The position numbers and the translations under genes were made by a program. The notes under the pieces are model-generated. The model was given only the letters and a program-made list of their open reading frames with translations. It had not been told where the DNA came from and did not search any database. From Gavia stellata (taxonomy: Eukaryota > Chordata > Aves > Gaviiformes > Gaviidae), in contig NC_082637.1 in NCBI RefSeq assembly GCF_030936135.1, forward strand, positions 59,776,044 through 59,840,043: a stretch of DNA of 64,000 bases, given 5' to 3'. Of the stretch, positions 23,401 through 37,070 are shown piece after piece; positions within the stretch are counted from its first letter, which is position 1, and every line of letters begins with the position of its first letter.

Positions 23401-26400
23401 AGGGCTGTAAGAGATTGTCTAGGTAATTTAGTCAATCTTGCTGGATCAGGGAAAAATTTACCATAGCCAGTGGTATCTGTGAAACATTTTGGGACTCACG
23501 TAACCCCTGCCCTCTCAGTTTCCTCTGTGACATATCTTTCTTCCACCTACTTTTCTCTGTAGGCTCTTCCTAACTACGATTGCTACTGGTAGCTTCCAGA
23601 AGCTACTATGAGCAGCTTTCAGCTGCCCCTTTTCCTGAGAGGTGCATGGTGGGAGTTACAGGAGCCAGAAGAAAACTATCTTCAAGGACTCTATTTGGGT
23701 TCCTTTGCTATAGCTCTGACTATTGCTGTCAGGAGTTTAGATATAGTCAGTTTGTACACTCTAATTTAAATTCCCAAAAGACTAATAGTTTCCTGCCCCC
23801 TTCTTTCTCTCCTGTAGCTATCAGTTCCAGAATTTAATGTTAGAAATTTTTGTCTTAACATTAGACAGTTTTTCCTACTCCGTAACTTAGACATCTCTAA
23901 TGTGGTAATCAGCTTCTTTTTAAGTCGAAGTGTAAATTGGTAAATTCTTCACCATTCATGATAGGTGATAAGATGAAAAAAAGATATTACCTCTGTGTTT
24001 CTGTGGAGAATCTGGGGAGTAGGGATCATAAAAAGTGTACCAGGCCATGCTAAGATTTCACCTAACACACTATCCTGTCTCCAACAGTGGCCATAAGAAT
24101 ATATCAAAAGAAGAATAAAAACAGGGGAAGTATGTTATGATACTCTTCCCTGTAAATGCTATTCCACCCTCTGTTTTCAGCACAGGTGATAGCCTCACCT
24201 TGGAGCAGATTGCTTATTTAGTGATCTCCTCTGGATCTCCCTTTTAGTACTTATTATCTGCCTTAAGTGGATGCAAGCCCTTGGAGCTCACAGCATTTTT
24301 TGGCAAGGGGCTGGGGAAACACTGCTGTGAAGGATGTTGTTTGCATTGCAAACAGAGTTGGGGTTTGTTTAGACGGCAGTCTCTCTGGGTCTGAAAGGAG
24401 GATCAGAAATGTTACAAAAGGTAGCAAGGGAACACTGGGAATATCCAGAGATGTACATTTAAATACATGTTCCAGAAGGAAAGCTAAGGAAGGAAAGCAT
24501 TTTGAATGGAGAGTTGAATAGAAGGAAGTGTAAGAACCAAAAAAAATTCTTGGTTTCTCTTGGTGTGTTGGATTCTTACTGGATTTGGGATTTTGGAGGT
24601 TCTTTGTGAAGATCCAAAATGGCACTGAAGACAAGCTGACTCCTATATAGACTGCTTCTCCTAATGAGAACAACATGCAAGACACCTAATTTTCGGTTCT
24701 TTACCAGCCAAATTGTCAGTATAGTTCCTAGACTATTACTCACCTCTCTGCAGGATTTTTAAAACCTCCAGGCCAACATAGAGTAATCATCTACTCCAAT
24801 CTATTGTCAGCCTGGATACTGCAATGTACCAGAAGTATTTTCATTCTCTGAATGTAATTAGGGAACAAAGAAATATGTGCTGTGATGTGGCAATTTAGGC
24901 TTTCTCTTTGACCCAGGTAAAAAGAATAATTTGTGAAAGGTTTTCTCAAGAAACGCTCTCCATACAATAAGCTTATTCATAAAGAAGTGGGAAAGAAACT
25001 GGGGGTTCAGTGCAATTCATGTTTTATAATAGGTAGATAATTTTAGTGGATAAGTTCATTATGTGAATAATGTCTTTTTGTATTTTTAAATAAATATTCT
25101 TATAAATATGTCAGTAGTTCATGTTAATTGGCTAGAGCTGTATGACCAAGCAACTTAAAATAACTTTAAGAAAGGGCCTGCATTTGTGAAATACATGTTG
25201 AATTAATGACCTTAAAACCATTCTTGATAAGATTTATTATCTTGTTCTATGATGTTCTCTGAAGAGGAGTTTATTTTCTGATTTTTTTTTTATTACTATT
25301 TTTTTAAAGGATGTGGTGTCTCAAATCTTAAACTGTTAAAAGTGTGGAACAGATTTTTATCAAAAGTTACAGCTCTAAGATATCATTACTGAACAAAGTA
25401 TGTTGCAAAATTTCACTGTGGAATATATGGTAGCGAAGAGAAATATTTCAGGACCATGAAGACTGAAGACTTTTGGCTTTTGTGTTTTCAGCAAATGTTG
25501 CACTGTTTTTTGGTCTCAGTCTTCTTTTTTTTTGTAAGTTCAGTCTATATTTATTTTTAATTCAATACAGAAATTTACTTTGCATCTAAAAGCGTGTCCT
25601 GTCACTGAAAAACAGCTTATACATAGATAAATAATATTAGTACTTGCATGTTTGACAGTGTAAATGGGAAAAGTAATGTATTTGCCAGTGGATAAGACAG
25701 TAAGACTGAGGATATTTTATTTTTTAACTATATGTAATGTCTGTGTTGTGTATAACGCCTACTCTTATTTGTGAAAGGTCGCCTCAGCTAAATCATAGCA
25801 CTCATGTCTAGGAAAGCCCTGTTCATCTTTATAAAGACAGAAGTATAAAATAATCAAAGGGATCAATTCCTTATCATGGGCAAACATGGTGTAAAAATGT
25901 TGCTGCTTTGGCATGCAATACACTTTTCTGAGAGTAACAATATGGATTTTTTTGTCAGCTCCTTTAGAAAATAAAAACAAACTTCCCTTTTCAGCAGGAG
26001 ATGGTGTGTGATTTAATCAAAATTACATTTTTCATTTGTTTGTCTTTCTTATTTTTGGCTGTTTCGGGAGATAATATGATGCAGTGCTGTGGACCAACTG
26101 ACATTCCATCATGGAAGTCCCTTTTCTGACCTCTGCTTTATTTAGAGTGATTTGTAATAAGTTATTGTTCAGCTCCACATGACACATAGTTAACAGTCTA
26201 ATGTTGCATTCTGAATAAAAGAGACAAATGGACTTATCACAGGTATTGCTTTACAATGATTTGACACATTTGCGAAGTGTTAATAACTTGCAAGTTATTT
26301 GGAAGTTCTCTCAGGGTGAGGTCACCAATTATGTCTATATGAAGACATTAATAATAATAAAACTATTCACACTACAAAATATACTCTATGTTATCCTGTT

Positions 26401-27097
26401 GTTCAAGTTTTTGCTGTAGGCGATGCCCAGGAAATTGCAGTTTTGTACCAAATTTGCAGACACCAATCTATTAAAAAAACCCCCCAGGTTGTTGCTGTGC
26501 CCTTCATGAAGAAAACTCTCTTGTAATTTTTACACTTTGTTACCTTTCTACCTGTCTTGAGCAGTTATTTCTGAGGACTTTTAGAATAATTTTTTATGAA
26601 ATAGGTCTTATTCTACATGAAACAAGCTATTAAGAAGAAAGGCCACAAGAAAGTCTTGCATTAGCAATTCAGCTACTCAGAGAACTTTGTATTATTATGC
26701 TTAATTTATGGATTTGACTTGGTAATTTTCTCCTTTGTAGTGTACACAGAACCTCAGAAATTTGGGCTCCTGAGAGTCCTCAGTTCATCATCTAATATGT
26801 TTTCAACATCTATATTATCTATGTGGAATACATTTCCCTAACAGCTAGGTTATAAAATGATGACAGCAGACATATCAGCATTTTTTGAACATTCCTCAAA
26901 ATTGCCCAAGGCAATTTGGAAAAGTCCATGGGAGATAACATTGTGCGAACAAGCTTCTCACTTCATAACGAGCCTTAGCCATAGGAAAGCTGAAAAGTCA
27001 GTGAGCGTGGGAGGAGAGGAAGGTCTAAATGAAATACTCATCTTTTTTTGAATGTTTTTACTGCTTCTGGTTCTGAGCAAAAACTTTAATGTGGAGA
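23401..27097. other. Non-coding region
   Basis: About 3.7 kb without recognisable exon, repeat family or RNA gene. Open frames are short and lack motifs (for example 24263-24685 minus). A T-rich run occurs near 25280-25310. Confidence 0.5.
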
Positions 27098-27685
27098 TGT
27101 GCTGGTTTTGGCTGGGGTAGAGGTAACTTTCTTCATAGCAGCTAGTATGGGGCTGTGTTTTGGATTTGTGCTGGAAACAGTGTTGATAAAGCAGGGATGT
27201 TTTAGTTACTGCTGAGCCGTGCTTACACAGAGTCAAGGCCTTTTCTGCTTCTCATCACCAGCGAGTAGGCTGGGGGTGCACAAGAAGTTGGGAGGGGACA
27301 CAGCCGGGACAGCTGACCCCAACTGACCAAAGGGATATTCCATACCATATGACGTCATGCTCAGCATATAAAGCTGGGGGAAGAAGAAGGAAGGGGGGGA
27401 CATTTGGAGTAATGGCATTTGTCTTCCCAAGTAACCGTTACGCGTGATGGAGCCCTGCTTTCCTGGAGATGGCTGAACACCTGCCTGCCGATGGGAAGTG
27501 GTGAATTAATTCCTTGTTTTGCTTTGCTTGCCTGCGCAGCTTTTGCTCTACCTATTAAACTGCCTTTATCTCAACCCATGAGTTTTCTCACTTTTACTCT
27601 TCTGATTCTCTCCCCCACCCCACCTGGGGGGAGTGAGCGAGCGGCTGTGTGGTGCTTAGTTGCCAGCTGGGCTTAAACCACGACA
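27098..27685 (+). mobile_element. Solo LTR E, TSD GGAGA
   Basis: A 588-bp LTR from TGTGCTGGTTTTGGC to ...AAACCACGACA. A perfect 5-bp duplication GGAGA flanks it (27093-27097 and 27686-27690). It has an intact CRE palindrome and TATA box, and an ATTAAA polyadenylation-type signal at 27554. No internal sequence, so a solo LTR. It is the best-preserved member of its family in the window. Confidence 0.95.
27350..27372 (+). promoter_or_regulatory. LTR promoter core: CRE and TATA box
   Basis: TGACGTCA at 27350-27357 is a perfect CREB/ATF palindrome. TATAAA follows at 27367-27372. Spacing and order fit a retroviral U3 promoter. The matching sites in LTR A and LTR C have mutated CpGs. Confidence 0.75.
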
Positions 27686-27959
27686 GGAGAGCACTTGGTG
27701 TAGAGAACAGAACTCATTTAGCTGAACGTAAATGAAGTCTTGTCCTTGGTGGAGGGGGCACTTACTATGGGAAATGTATTTTAAAACTCAGTCTACATTT
27801 TCTTAGAAAACAGATTAGGATTCAAGTACATGGGCAGGACGTGAGGTTATACTGATACCTGTATCAATTCTGGCAGCCAGACAATTAGAGCTATTGCCCA
27901 ATAGAAGTAACCAAAACAGAGAAAGAAATCTTTTGTAATTTAGAAACAGTTGGAATAGT

Positions 27960-28442
27960 TGTAAGATAGGGAGCTGCGGGGTGATCTCACTCTAGACAGC
28001 CTTGGCCTTGGAGGAGCAGATGCACGGAACCATGAAGATAAGAAAGTTGCAAGATACCTACAAAACTAACCTTGAAGGACATGATTTACACGATCCCAGG
28101 ACTGAGCTTGCACAGAAACAAAGGTCTATCAGTGACCACAGTGAAGAAGAGTATGAGCCTTCATCTGAAGACTCCCCGACGACAACCCGGGGACACTGAC
28201 AAGCATGCGCACAGGACATTAGCATATGTTAATAAGTTCTCAGAAATAAGGTGAATATGTATAACAATTCTGGGAAGCCAAATGCATATGTATGTAATAT
28301 AAGCTACAAACTAACACTGTTTAGGTATGCACGCTAGGTGGAATTATCCCCCCCGTGCATGCGGCACCACAATAAAGAATGCCTGCTTTCTAACATACAG
28401 ACAAGCGTTAGAGAGTTCTTTTATGACCGACTTTTCCGGTAA
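27960..28442 (+). mobile_element. Solo LTR of a different ERV family, TSD GAATAGT
   Basis: A 483-bp element starting TGTAAGATAGGG and ending CTTTTCCGGTAA. The 7 bases GAATAGT flank it on both sides (27953-27959 and 28443-28449); a 6-bp duplication AATAGT is also possible. AATAAA at 28371 is followed by a short R/U5-like end. Size, signal placement and duplication length suit a class II (ERVK-like) bird LTR. The family is inferred, not matched. Confidence 0.78.
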
Positions 28443-29865
28443 GAATAGTTGCAGTATTTTTTCTCAGCTTCATCTTAAATGAAACATCTTTCTCGCTGCA
28501 GTTATGAAATATAATATTGCTTTTTTCCAGAATGTCTGCAATGAAGCATTTTGATGGTTATGGTATAAGCAAACAGATATGTCTTACAGTTCCATTAGTA
28601 AATTAACCAGAAACTAGAAGAATGAAAAATTAAAATTTGCATCATTTTTGGTGTTTCACTGACATTCTCATGTTTGCTCAATCTTCTCATAGTTATCATG
28701 CTTATTATTTTAAGGACAAACTATGGTTAAGAATTAGCTTACATGCAAAGAATTCTCTGTTTAAGTGCTTGGGCCTTTAAGAAAATACTGAAATGGAAAA
28801 GACTTGATTGTGATCAAGAGAAAAATTTGCCTACAAACTATTAGTGTTTGTGCCAACATAAAGGTTTCATTTTCCATAAATAGTCATTGTAAAGTGAATA
28901 TGATGGTTCTGTGGTAAAGGCTGGTCCTTTTTGATGCACTGTTTTTCATCCAAAAATTGGCTTCAAGTAGTCTGCCAGTAGTCTGATTCATTATCTCTGC
29001 ATCTCATAAGCTAAATGCCTGTTTATTTGCATTATAAACTTGCCATAGTTTAATCAGCCAGTAATATTCAGAAGAAGATCTCAGTTCTACCTCTAGTGAT
29101 AATCCTGCAAACTGTTAAAACTTTCATTCCACAAGGCAACACTTGCTATGTCAGTTCTTATTTTCCTGCCACTTTTCCCACCTATTTGTAGAAGGACAGA
29201 TTACAGCTTCAGATGCCAGAGGTCATCATCAGTTATGAAGGACTGTTCTCAAAGTGCTTTGAGAAGAAGTTCAGTACAGATTTTGCAACCTTTTTTTTAC
29301 TGTACAGTTAGAGTCTATTATTCCCTAGCCCGATTCTTTTAGATATTCTGCACAAGGAAGGCTTGTGGTTTCATACCAAATTTATTTATTTGAATATATT
29401 CGACCTTATATGGGAATTTGATTTTGCGAATGAAATGACAATATAAACACAATATAGCAATTGCAATCTACTGTTGGATCACAGTACAAACATGATTCCA
29501 ATTGCTGGTACTACACGCTCACCATCATGACACTAATCCCCAGTCACCAGGAAGAAATATGTGGGTTGAAGCCAGCTCAAGCCAATTGTGTTTATTGCTC
29601 GGTTTTTATACTCCGTGTTGGACTTAAGCAATGTGTACGTTTCCCCCAGACTGATCTGGCTGGCTTACAAAGACATGCACGCTTTTTTTGATTAACTGAG
29701 GGAAAGCCATTTATACAACCAGTTGATCCACACAAGTGCTATAGATGTTTATGTAAGACAAAGGCCACCCTCTGCCCCCTTTTGTGTGAAGTTCAACTTC
29801 CTTTACAACAGCAGTGGTCACTCCCTATATTCTTCCCTGAGGTTCATGAGGACATCGCCTGTGCC
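28443..29865. other. Non-coding region between LTRs
   Basis: About 1.4 kb of AT-rich sequence with no recognised exon or repeat. The last 400 bp (from about 29480) are less AT-rich and could be an unrecognised element end. Confidence 0.4.
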
Positions 29866-30332
29866 TGTTGCCCCCCAAGTGGGGTCTGGTACCCAGTGTG
29901 CAATAGGCCAATCTTACACACAGAGCCGAGATATTTATTTACTTCACGTTTGTACAAAGATGGGTGCTAGGGGCTAATTCCACAAAGCTCCACACCACAC
30001 GAAGGAATTACAACGTATTTATCCTGTTACATGATTAGCAGAAACAATGGAAAACCTGCCCAAATTTACTTTCATTGGTTGGTGATCATCATATCGCTTG
30101 CTATTGGTTTGTTATATTTAAATTCGCTTCGCTTGCCATGTAAATCAGCACGCATGTTCTTGACAAGCATGGGGGGGCAATTTGCATATACCCTCAACTG
30201 AGTCAGTGGTTGTGATCTCCCCCTGCCGCCTTTACCTTTACCCCAGTTACTGTGGATTTTGCTGACTTCATGCCAGTGGCATCCTTGTTATCTTCCTTGT
30301 AACAAGATGTCTCCTTGAAGTCCCTCTTATCA
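29866..30332 (-). mobile_element. LTR of a third ERV family, minus strand
   Basis: The inner end, read on the minus strand, has AATAAATATCTCGGCTCTGT followed by GCACACTGGGTACC and a ...GGGGGGCAACA terminus. This is typical of gammaretrovirus-like U5 ends. The outer boundary is set at TGATAAGAGGG because a purine-rich tract (CCAGAGGAGGGAT) lies just outside it, as before a 3' LTR. That boundary is uncertain. No short duplication confirms a solo LTR. Confidence 0.6.
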
Positions 30333-30576
30333 ATCCCTCCTCTGGAGGTTGGTGATTAGTAAGGCATACGACGTAATCAGACCTAAATTGAACAGTGTCA
30401 CCACTACCTAGACATTAACCCAATCATATGATTGTACTCAGTCTACAAGACTGCCTCCCCTGTGCCATCTTCCATTGTAGGGGTTTGTTGACTGGTCACA
30501 TGTACCCATGACCATTTATAAAGTGGAACAACATCTATATTGATCTGCATATTTTTTTAGAGAGTCACATTTTTCA
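30333..30576 (-). other. Possible ERV interior remnant beside the LTR
   Basis: About 240 bp that would be the proviral 3' interior if 29866-30332 is a 3' LTR. It starts with a purine-rich tract and has no long open frame. No envelope motif is visible. Confidence 0.3.
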
Positions 30577-30581
30577 GTATA

Positions 30582-31158
30582 TGCTATGGATTAACCCCGG
30601 TAGGCAACTAAGCACCACATAGCTGCTCACTCACTGTCTCATCCCACTGCACAGCAGAACAGGGGAAGGGGAAAGAAAAAGAAAACAAGAAAAGTAATGG
30701 GTCAAGACAAAAATAGTTTAATAAGTGAAGAAGTGGGGGAAAAAAAAGAGAAAGTAAACAAAACTAAACGAGCGATGCAAAGACAGTCACTTACCACCTC
30801 CACAGGTAGACCGATGCCCAGCCAGTTCCTGAACAAAAGATAGCTAAGCCACCTAAATACCCTTCCTCTCTATTTTACTGCTGAGCATGATTTTATATAA
30901 TGTGGAATCTCTCTTTAGTTTGATTGGGCCAACTTCCTGGTTGTTTTCCCTCCCTCTTTTGCACCTGCAATATATTCACTGTCTGGGCAGAGCAAGGAGG
31001 CAGAGAAACAGAAGAGGCCTTGACGCTGTGCAAAACCTGTTCAGCAATACCTAAAATATTAGTGTGTTGTCAGCATTTTTTTAGTCACGAATCTAAAACA
31101 CAGCACCATACAAACTGCTTTGAAGAAAATTAACTCCATCCCAGCCAGACCTGGTACA
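30582..31158 (-). mobile_element. Solo LTR D, TSD GTATA
   Basis: A 577-bp minus-orientation LTR of the same family as A, B, C and E, diverged. A perfect 5-bp duplication GTATA flanks it (30577-30581 and 31159-31163). Landmarks include CAACTAAGCACCACA near the inner end and GAAGAAAATTAACTCCATCC near the outer end. The promoter region is worn. Confidence 0.92.
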
Positions 31159-31749
31159 GTATATCATGACAGGCAATATTCCTCTGCTTCTTAATTATGC
31201 CACAGCATTCCAGTAGAAGCTTCCCCCATGTTGCTTGCTGGCTGTTTCCAGGCAGAAAACATCTCCATTTTTGCTTTGGACAGTTGTCTCTCTATAGATG
31301 TCACAACACTGTCTGTCTTTTGCAGGTGCTTCTCAGTCCTATGTACCTATATATCAGAAAACTGATATACATGCTAACATGAACACAACTTCAAAGAGTG
31401 GAGTTGATTAATATTCAAGCATGACTTTTTTGTACAGGGAAGAGCAAGAAGTGTGGAGGGAATGTCTGCAGTAGTTACACTGAACGAGCACAAATGTGTA
31501 ATATTAACTACTTCAGCAACAGAATTAAAAAGACAGAAAATTGTAACAGGAAACTGTAATAAAACTTTTCTGTGAACAAACATATTTGATAAAATTAAGG
31601 TACAGGATTGTTATTTGCATATTGCTATAAATGTTGCTGCTGGTGACTAATCGTCATATGAAATAATTTATGAACAAATAATAACTCTTCATTATTTATT
31701 TTCAAGCATATTAAGATCAAGTATCTAATTTCTGCAGAGCTCAGATAAA
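31159..31749. other. Non-coding region
   Basis: About 590 bp, AT-rich. No feature recognised. Confidence 0.5.
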
Positions 31750-32395
31750 ATAGAATAGAATATTTCAGTTGGAAGGGGCCTACAATGATCATCTGGTCCA
31801 ACTGCCTGGCCACTTCAGGGCTGACCAAAAGTTAAAGCATATTTATTATTCAGGGCATTGTCCAAATGCCTCTTAAACACTGACAGACATGGGGCATCGA
31901 CCACCTCTCTAGGAAGCCTGTTCCAGTGTTTGACCACCCTCTCGGTAAAGAAATGCTTCCTAATGTCCAGTTTAAACTTCCCCTCACGGATGCAGCTTTG
32001 AGCTATTCCAAGGCATTCTGTCACTGGATACCAGGGAGAAGAGATCAGCACCTCCCTCTCCACTTCCCTCCTCAGGAAGCTGTAGAGAGCAAAGAGGTTG
32101 CCCCTCAGCCTCCCTTTCTCCAACCTAGACAAACCCAAAGTCCTTAGCTGCTCCTCACAGCACATGCCTTCTAGCCCTTCCATCAGCTTTGTTGCCCTCC
32201 TCTGGACTTGTTCAAGGACCTTTTAACAACTGTCTTAAATTGTGAGGCCCAGAACAGCACTCCAGGTGAGGCCACACCACCACTAAATACAGCGAGATAA
32301 TAATCTCTTTTGACCTGCTGGTTGTAAAGTGTTTGATGCACCCCAGGATGCGGTTTGCCCTTTTGGCTGCCAGGGCACACCGCTGGCTCATATTG
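31750..32395 (-). mobile_element. Young-looking CR1 3' fragment
   Basis: A 5'-truncated CR1 whose minus-strand frames (32380-32183 and 32183-31815) encode the end of the RT domain and the C-terminal tail region. Over about 640 bp it is almost the same as part of the CR1 at 42180-42800, with only three residue differences in two peptides totalling 187 residues. The tail is (ATTCT)n-like, TAGAATAGAATA on the plus strand, unlike the ATTCTGTG tails of other copies. Confidence 0.92.
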
Positions 32396-35300
32396 TCTGC
32401 TGGACTAATAGATGTCCACTAGATCTTCTGCAGGTAATATAATGGAATATAAAACACTGAAGAATTGCACAGCTTTGCTGAAGAATTTTGTCCATCCCAG
32501 ATGTTGTGGGCATTTACTGTACTGAAGACATCAGCAATAGTTAGTGTCGGTAAAGAATGCTTTCCGCTATGAATAGCTCACTAAGGTATTATTTCTACAC
32601 CCTCGGCAAAGCTGCTTTTTCTTCACTTGTGCTGTTGCAAAAGGCTGCAGCTGGGCCATACGTGTATCATAGGTATGATTATATCCCTAGCAGCCTTGGG
32701 GCACTGTGGGAGTGAGAGTACACACTGAATTTCTTTCTTTCAAAGACTGAGCATTCTTTTAATAATATAAAAAAATAGTGTTAAAGCCAAATATAAGAGT
32801 TTCTTGCCTCTTAAAATTAAGTTAGTATAGCATAGATGTCTGATAACATCAGCATATAATTTACAGATCTTTATTATGCAAAGCCACATTTGCCCAGTTG
32901 CTTGTCATCACTTCTGAATTAACTATGCACAATCCATTCTGTTCAGGGCATTAAATCTTGTGATACAACTTTACCTCTCTCTGATGGAAAAATCTGAAAG
33001 ATAAGTTTACCATTCTCTCCTCATGTAGCTAAAGAGTTTAGGCAAAAGACCAAAAGGGCAACATTTCCGAGACTGTGGTTGCACAGCAAGATGACTATAC
33101 ATCTTCCCAACATCTGGCAAATAGCTGTATTGTGTTATATAAATGTGGGGAAGATGTCTGGTAGGTAGATTCTTTCTCCACACAGTTACTTCCAGAAATT
33201 ATAGGCATCCATGTATCTCCTGAGTGTAACATCAAAGTAATGTATGAAGTACAATGAGGAGATAAATGACGTAATGAGACACTACCTGCGCTGTGGATAG
33301 GCAGTAATGGATTTCAACTTGTAACAATAGACTGTTTATGTTCTGGCACCCCATGTAGGCTGTTAAGACTACAATACAAAATTCCCATCAGAAAGGGATT
33401 AGGTATTCAGCTGGAATGGCAGCCCTGGAAAAGTCACCTGTAATAACGGGAGGAACAGCGTGGTGAGAGGCATCTTTTACTAGGTACCCGAGTATAGTCA
33501 GTGCTGACCATGAACAAGTTATAAGGAAAAAAATGTGGTGGGGAGAGACAGGAGTTGGATGAGAAGAGGATGTAAAGAAGAAAGTGGATAGAACTTGTTA
33601 ACACCAGGTGAATTGTGTCCAGTCAAAGGTAGCCTCCCTTTTGTATCTTCCCATTATCTCAAAAAGAGGACAGAAACCTGGGAATTAGCTTCTGTTTATC
33701 TTTATTTGTCTATACTTTTGTGTGTTGATTTCTGTATAAATACTTGGAGATTAAGTAATTTATAGAAAAAGTAAAGTTTGAATGCTGAAATAAGTATCAG
33801 ACAGTCCATTGTAGTGTGATTGTTTATTTCCTCATCTGATCAACAAACAAACAAAAATCAAAGCAATCCAGGTTTTTCCAGTACTTTATCTATAATCCGC
33901 TGTTTTAAATATTTTAGATATGACATTGGATGGGAGTCAAACCCCTACCTAAATTACTCAACCTAAATGCGCAAGGCAGTATGTACAATTTATTGATGTA
34001 GTATAAAAATTATTTTCACTTTATTGTTATGTATTTGAAATGTCCTGAATGAAAAGTAGTTTTATAGTTGTCCAGGCAAAATACTAAAAATTAAGAAAAA
34101 ATTACTCTTCCAGTTAATAAAACATGTTTTTTTGAGGAATAGTCAGCCAGCTACATATGCTCTTTTGATGAGCCATTGAAAATTAAAAAAAAAAACCCAG
34201 AGTTTTCTATTATCTGGTATATTGGTCAAGAGCTCACTCCCACAAGTATTCCATCCTACATAATAATACTCACTCCCTCCAATTTTCCATCCTACATAAT
34301 AACATTTCTTCAATACGAATTTCTGCTCTTAGGACTTGTTGGTTCCTGCCAATAAATTGACATGGTTCCTTGGTGGGCATCCAAGATTCTTGAAGTCCAT
34401 GCCCCTAACAGTTTAGGCACAGATCTCAGATTGCTGAAGAAGGAGGTGGCTTTCTTTTCTTGCCTCTGGAAACTGCATGTTCAATAGGCAAGAAGTAAAA
34501 AAACCCCGACCAACCAAATAAAAAAAAATCACAGAAAAACCCCAGCAATGGCTGTTTCTTTTCCTTCACAAATAAACTTCCACCCCCAAGTTTCCAAAAT
34601 TCTGCACTATTTGTGTTCCTTTTTAAGCTGTGCTTGCTGTAGCTAGGCTCTGTGGGCAGCTTGGCTCTACCTGTGCTGAACATGTATCCTGTACAATCAT
34701 CACATATTCTTTCATAGAGAGCACAAGAACCTTTAGAGGTCACAGCTGTCCGTCTCTGCAGCAAGGCTGTGAGCCACACCCATTAGTAGTGCTATGACTG
34801 GTTTTGCAGCAAGACTACTATTGCTGACCATCCTTCCCCTTGTTTTTTATTTCAGAAATCATGTAGTTGGGTCCCCAGTTCTGAACACTCTACAGCTCCT
34901 TCTCTGTTAATGGAACTATTTGTCTCTTTTATGTGGAAATTCACAATGTTGAAAGAATATGTCAATGATGCTAGGAGTTACTACTGAGACCACTGAGATT
35001 ACTTAAACTAAGAGCACTGCCAGGTGTCCATTCTTCTGGCAGAAGGTACTATAAAGCAGAATTAGGAAGAAATGTGTTCAAGTTAATTGTCCGGTGTCTT
35101 AATACCTTTCTGCCTTCATCATCAGCTGAAATAGCATGTTGGTTAACATGCTGTTGGCTCTGCTCCAGGATGGTAACTTCTGCCAGAAGAATTGGGCTGA
35201 CAGTTGGTATGGGGAAAGTAAAGATCTTGAATCTCAGTAGCTATTTGTTTCAGTGCAAGTGAGTTAACATTCTTTGAAAGAGCATAAAAAAGAAAGCATG

Positions 35301-36035
35301 TTTCCTGGTGAAAGATTCTACTTGACAGCGGAATGAAAGCATAACAGTTTTCCAAAGACTGCCAGTCTGACTCACAGACTATTATAATAAAGGATCTGTT
35401 ACTAATACTCGGTAGAGCATGGTCAATCTAGTAAGTTTAGCTAGTCTTTACATTCTTACAGCTTGATAATGTCTTGTTGATTTCAACAGAGGTTGAAAAA
35501 GGTGGAATCTGGAGTACTAGTTGTATGCTGCAGCTTTTTTTTTCTTGGAAGACTCTTGCTGCCCTTGAATAAACAGACTAAATGAAGTTCAGGAATTGCA
35601 CCTTTTAGCAGTGCTAGGAGGAAACACAGTTGCTGTGAAAGAGTCTGGAACTAAAGAGGCACTGGTAGGGCCTTTTTTGTATTTTATTGCTAACAGTCTG
35701 TATGTTCTGACCACAATTTTTACATCTTCAGCAAAGAAAATATAGAGTCTTTGTGCAGAAGACTTCAATCTCCAGAGTACTATAAAAGTTTTCTGTGGTT
35801 TGCTTCCCTTCAGGTTTACCTGCAGCTTAATAGCAGTACTACATCAAATATTCATGGCAGCTTTTACTTGACTTGAAGAATATTTCTATCCACTGGAAAA
35901 AAAAAAAAAAGACATCAGTGCTTTTAGATGCAGTAATTAAAACAGCCATGGAAAAGAATGTTACCAATTTACACATGGGGTCTTTTCAACTGAGAGGAGT
36001 ATGTCATAGTTCAAAGTCAAATGCCCTCTTCAAGG
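32396..36035. other. Region downstream of LIX1, likely includes its 3' UTR
   Basis: About 3.6 kb. The part nearest 36035 should be LIX1 3' UTR on the minus strand, but I cannot fix the poly(A) site. No other exon or mobile element recognised. A short duplication (CCATCCTACATAATAA) occurs at about 34252 and 34287. Confidence 0.5.
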
Positions 36036-36320
<285 letters not shown>

Positions 36321-37070
36321 CTATTATTCAGGAAAGTAAAAACAGACATGGAAGTTAGTAACAAATATCTTCTGGTTTTGCATCCTTTTTTCTTTTGGTT
36401 TTGCAATTTTTTGTTTGTTTGTTTTCATTTTAACAAAACAACTTCCAGCAGAACCATTCACTACTGGGCAAATATTACACAGCAATCCTTTTGCAACATT
36501 CTACACGTATTTCAGAAGCTGCTTATTAGAAGGGAATAAAATAGCCATCAGATATTGAATTACTTTATAAGATGCTAAAAATGTTAAGCTATAACTACAT
36601 CTTCTGCCTATGAAGACACTTATCTTGAAGAGTGGTAATATTTTAAATGCTAGAAGTTACTTTTTTCCCCTTGGACAACTTGGAATACATAATTTTCTGT
36701 AGAATATAACACAGTACATAATTTAAGAAGTTAAAAAATATCTTGAAATTGCTCAACCTAATACATTTCTGAATGTTTTCACAAAAATGGAAGATAAAAC
36801 GTGCTGCATTTACAGTTTTTACTCAAGAGAATTTTCTGCCTGTTTCTTGGTAGATAAAAGTGAGAAATATTCCAGGGCTCCTGCAGTGACAACAAGAGTC
36901 AAGTATAGAAAATATAAATCTGTATTAAAATTTAACTTTGTCTGAATTCCATTATAAATTAAAACAAAGGAAGAACAAATTAATTCAGAACTTCAAAGAA
37001 AATTCTTTTAATATTTTAACCTCAGCCAGGTAACCACTCACACAGCCAAGGTTTTTATGTGATGTCCTAC

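Noticed and set aside
27419..27676. 85-codon frame in LTR E, also open in LTR A (6208-6465 minus), as a possible LTR-encoded protein
   Set aside because: In LTR E the frame begins at TTG and has no early ATG. The two copies differ at about 12 residues of 85, as expected for neutral drift in related LTRs. LTRs B, C and D do not keep the frame.
11939..36035. LNPEP 3' exons on the plus strand, expected from gene order
   Set aside because: No aminopeptidase motif or C-terminal peptide was recognised in the open frames.
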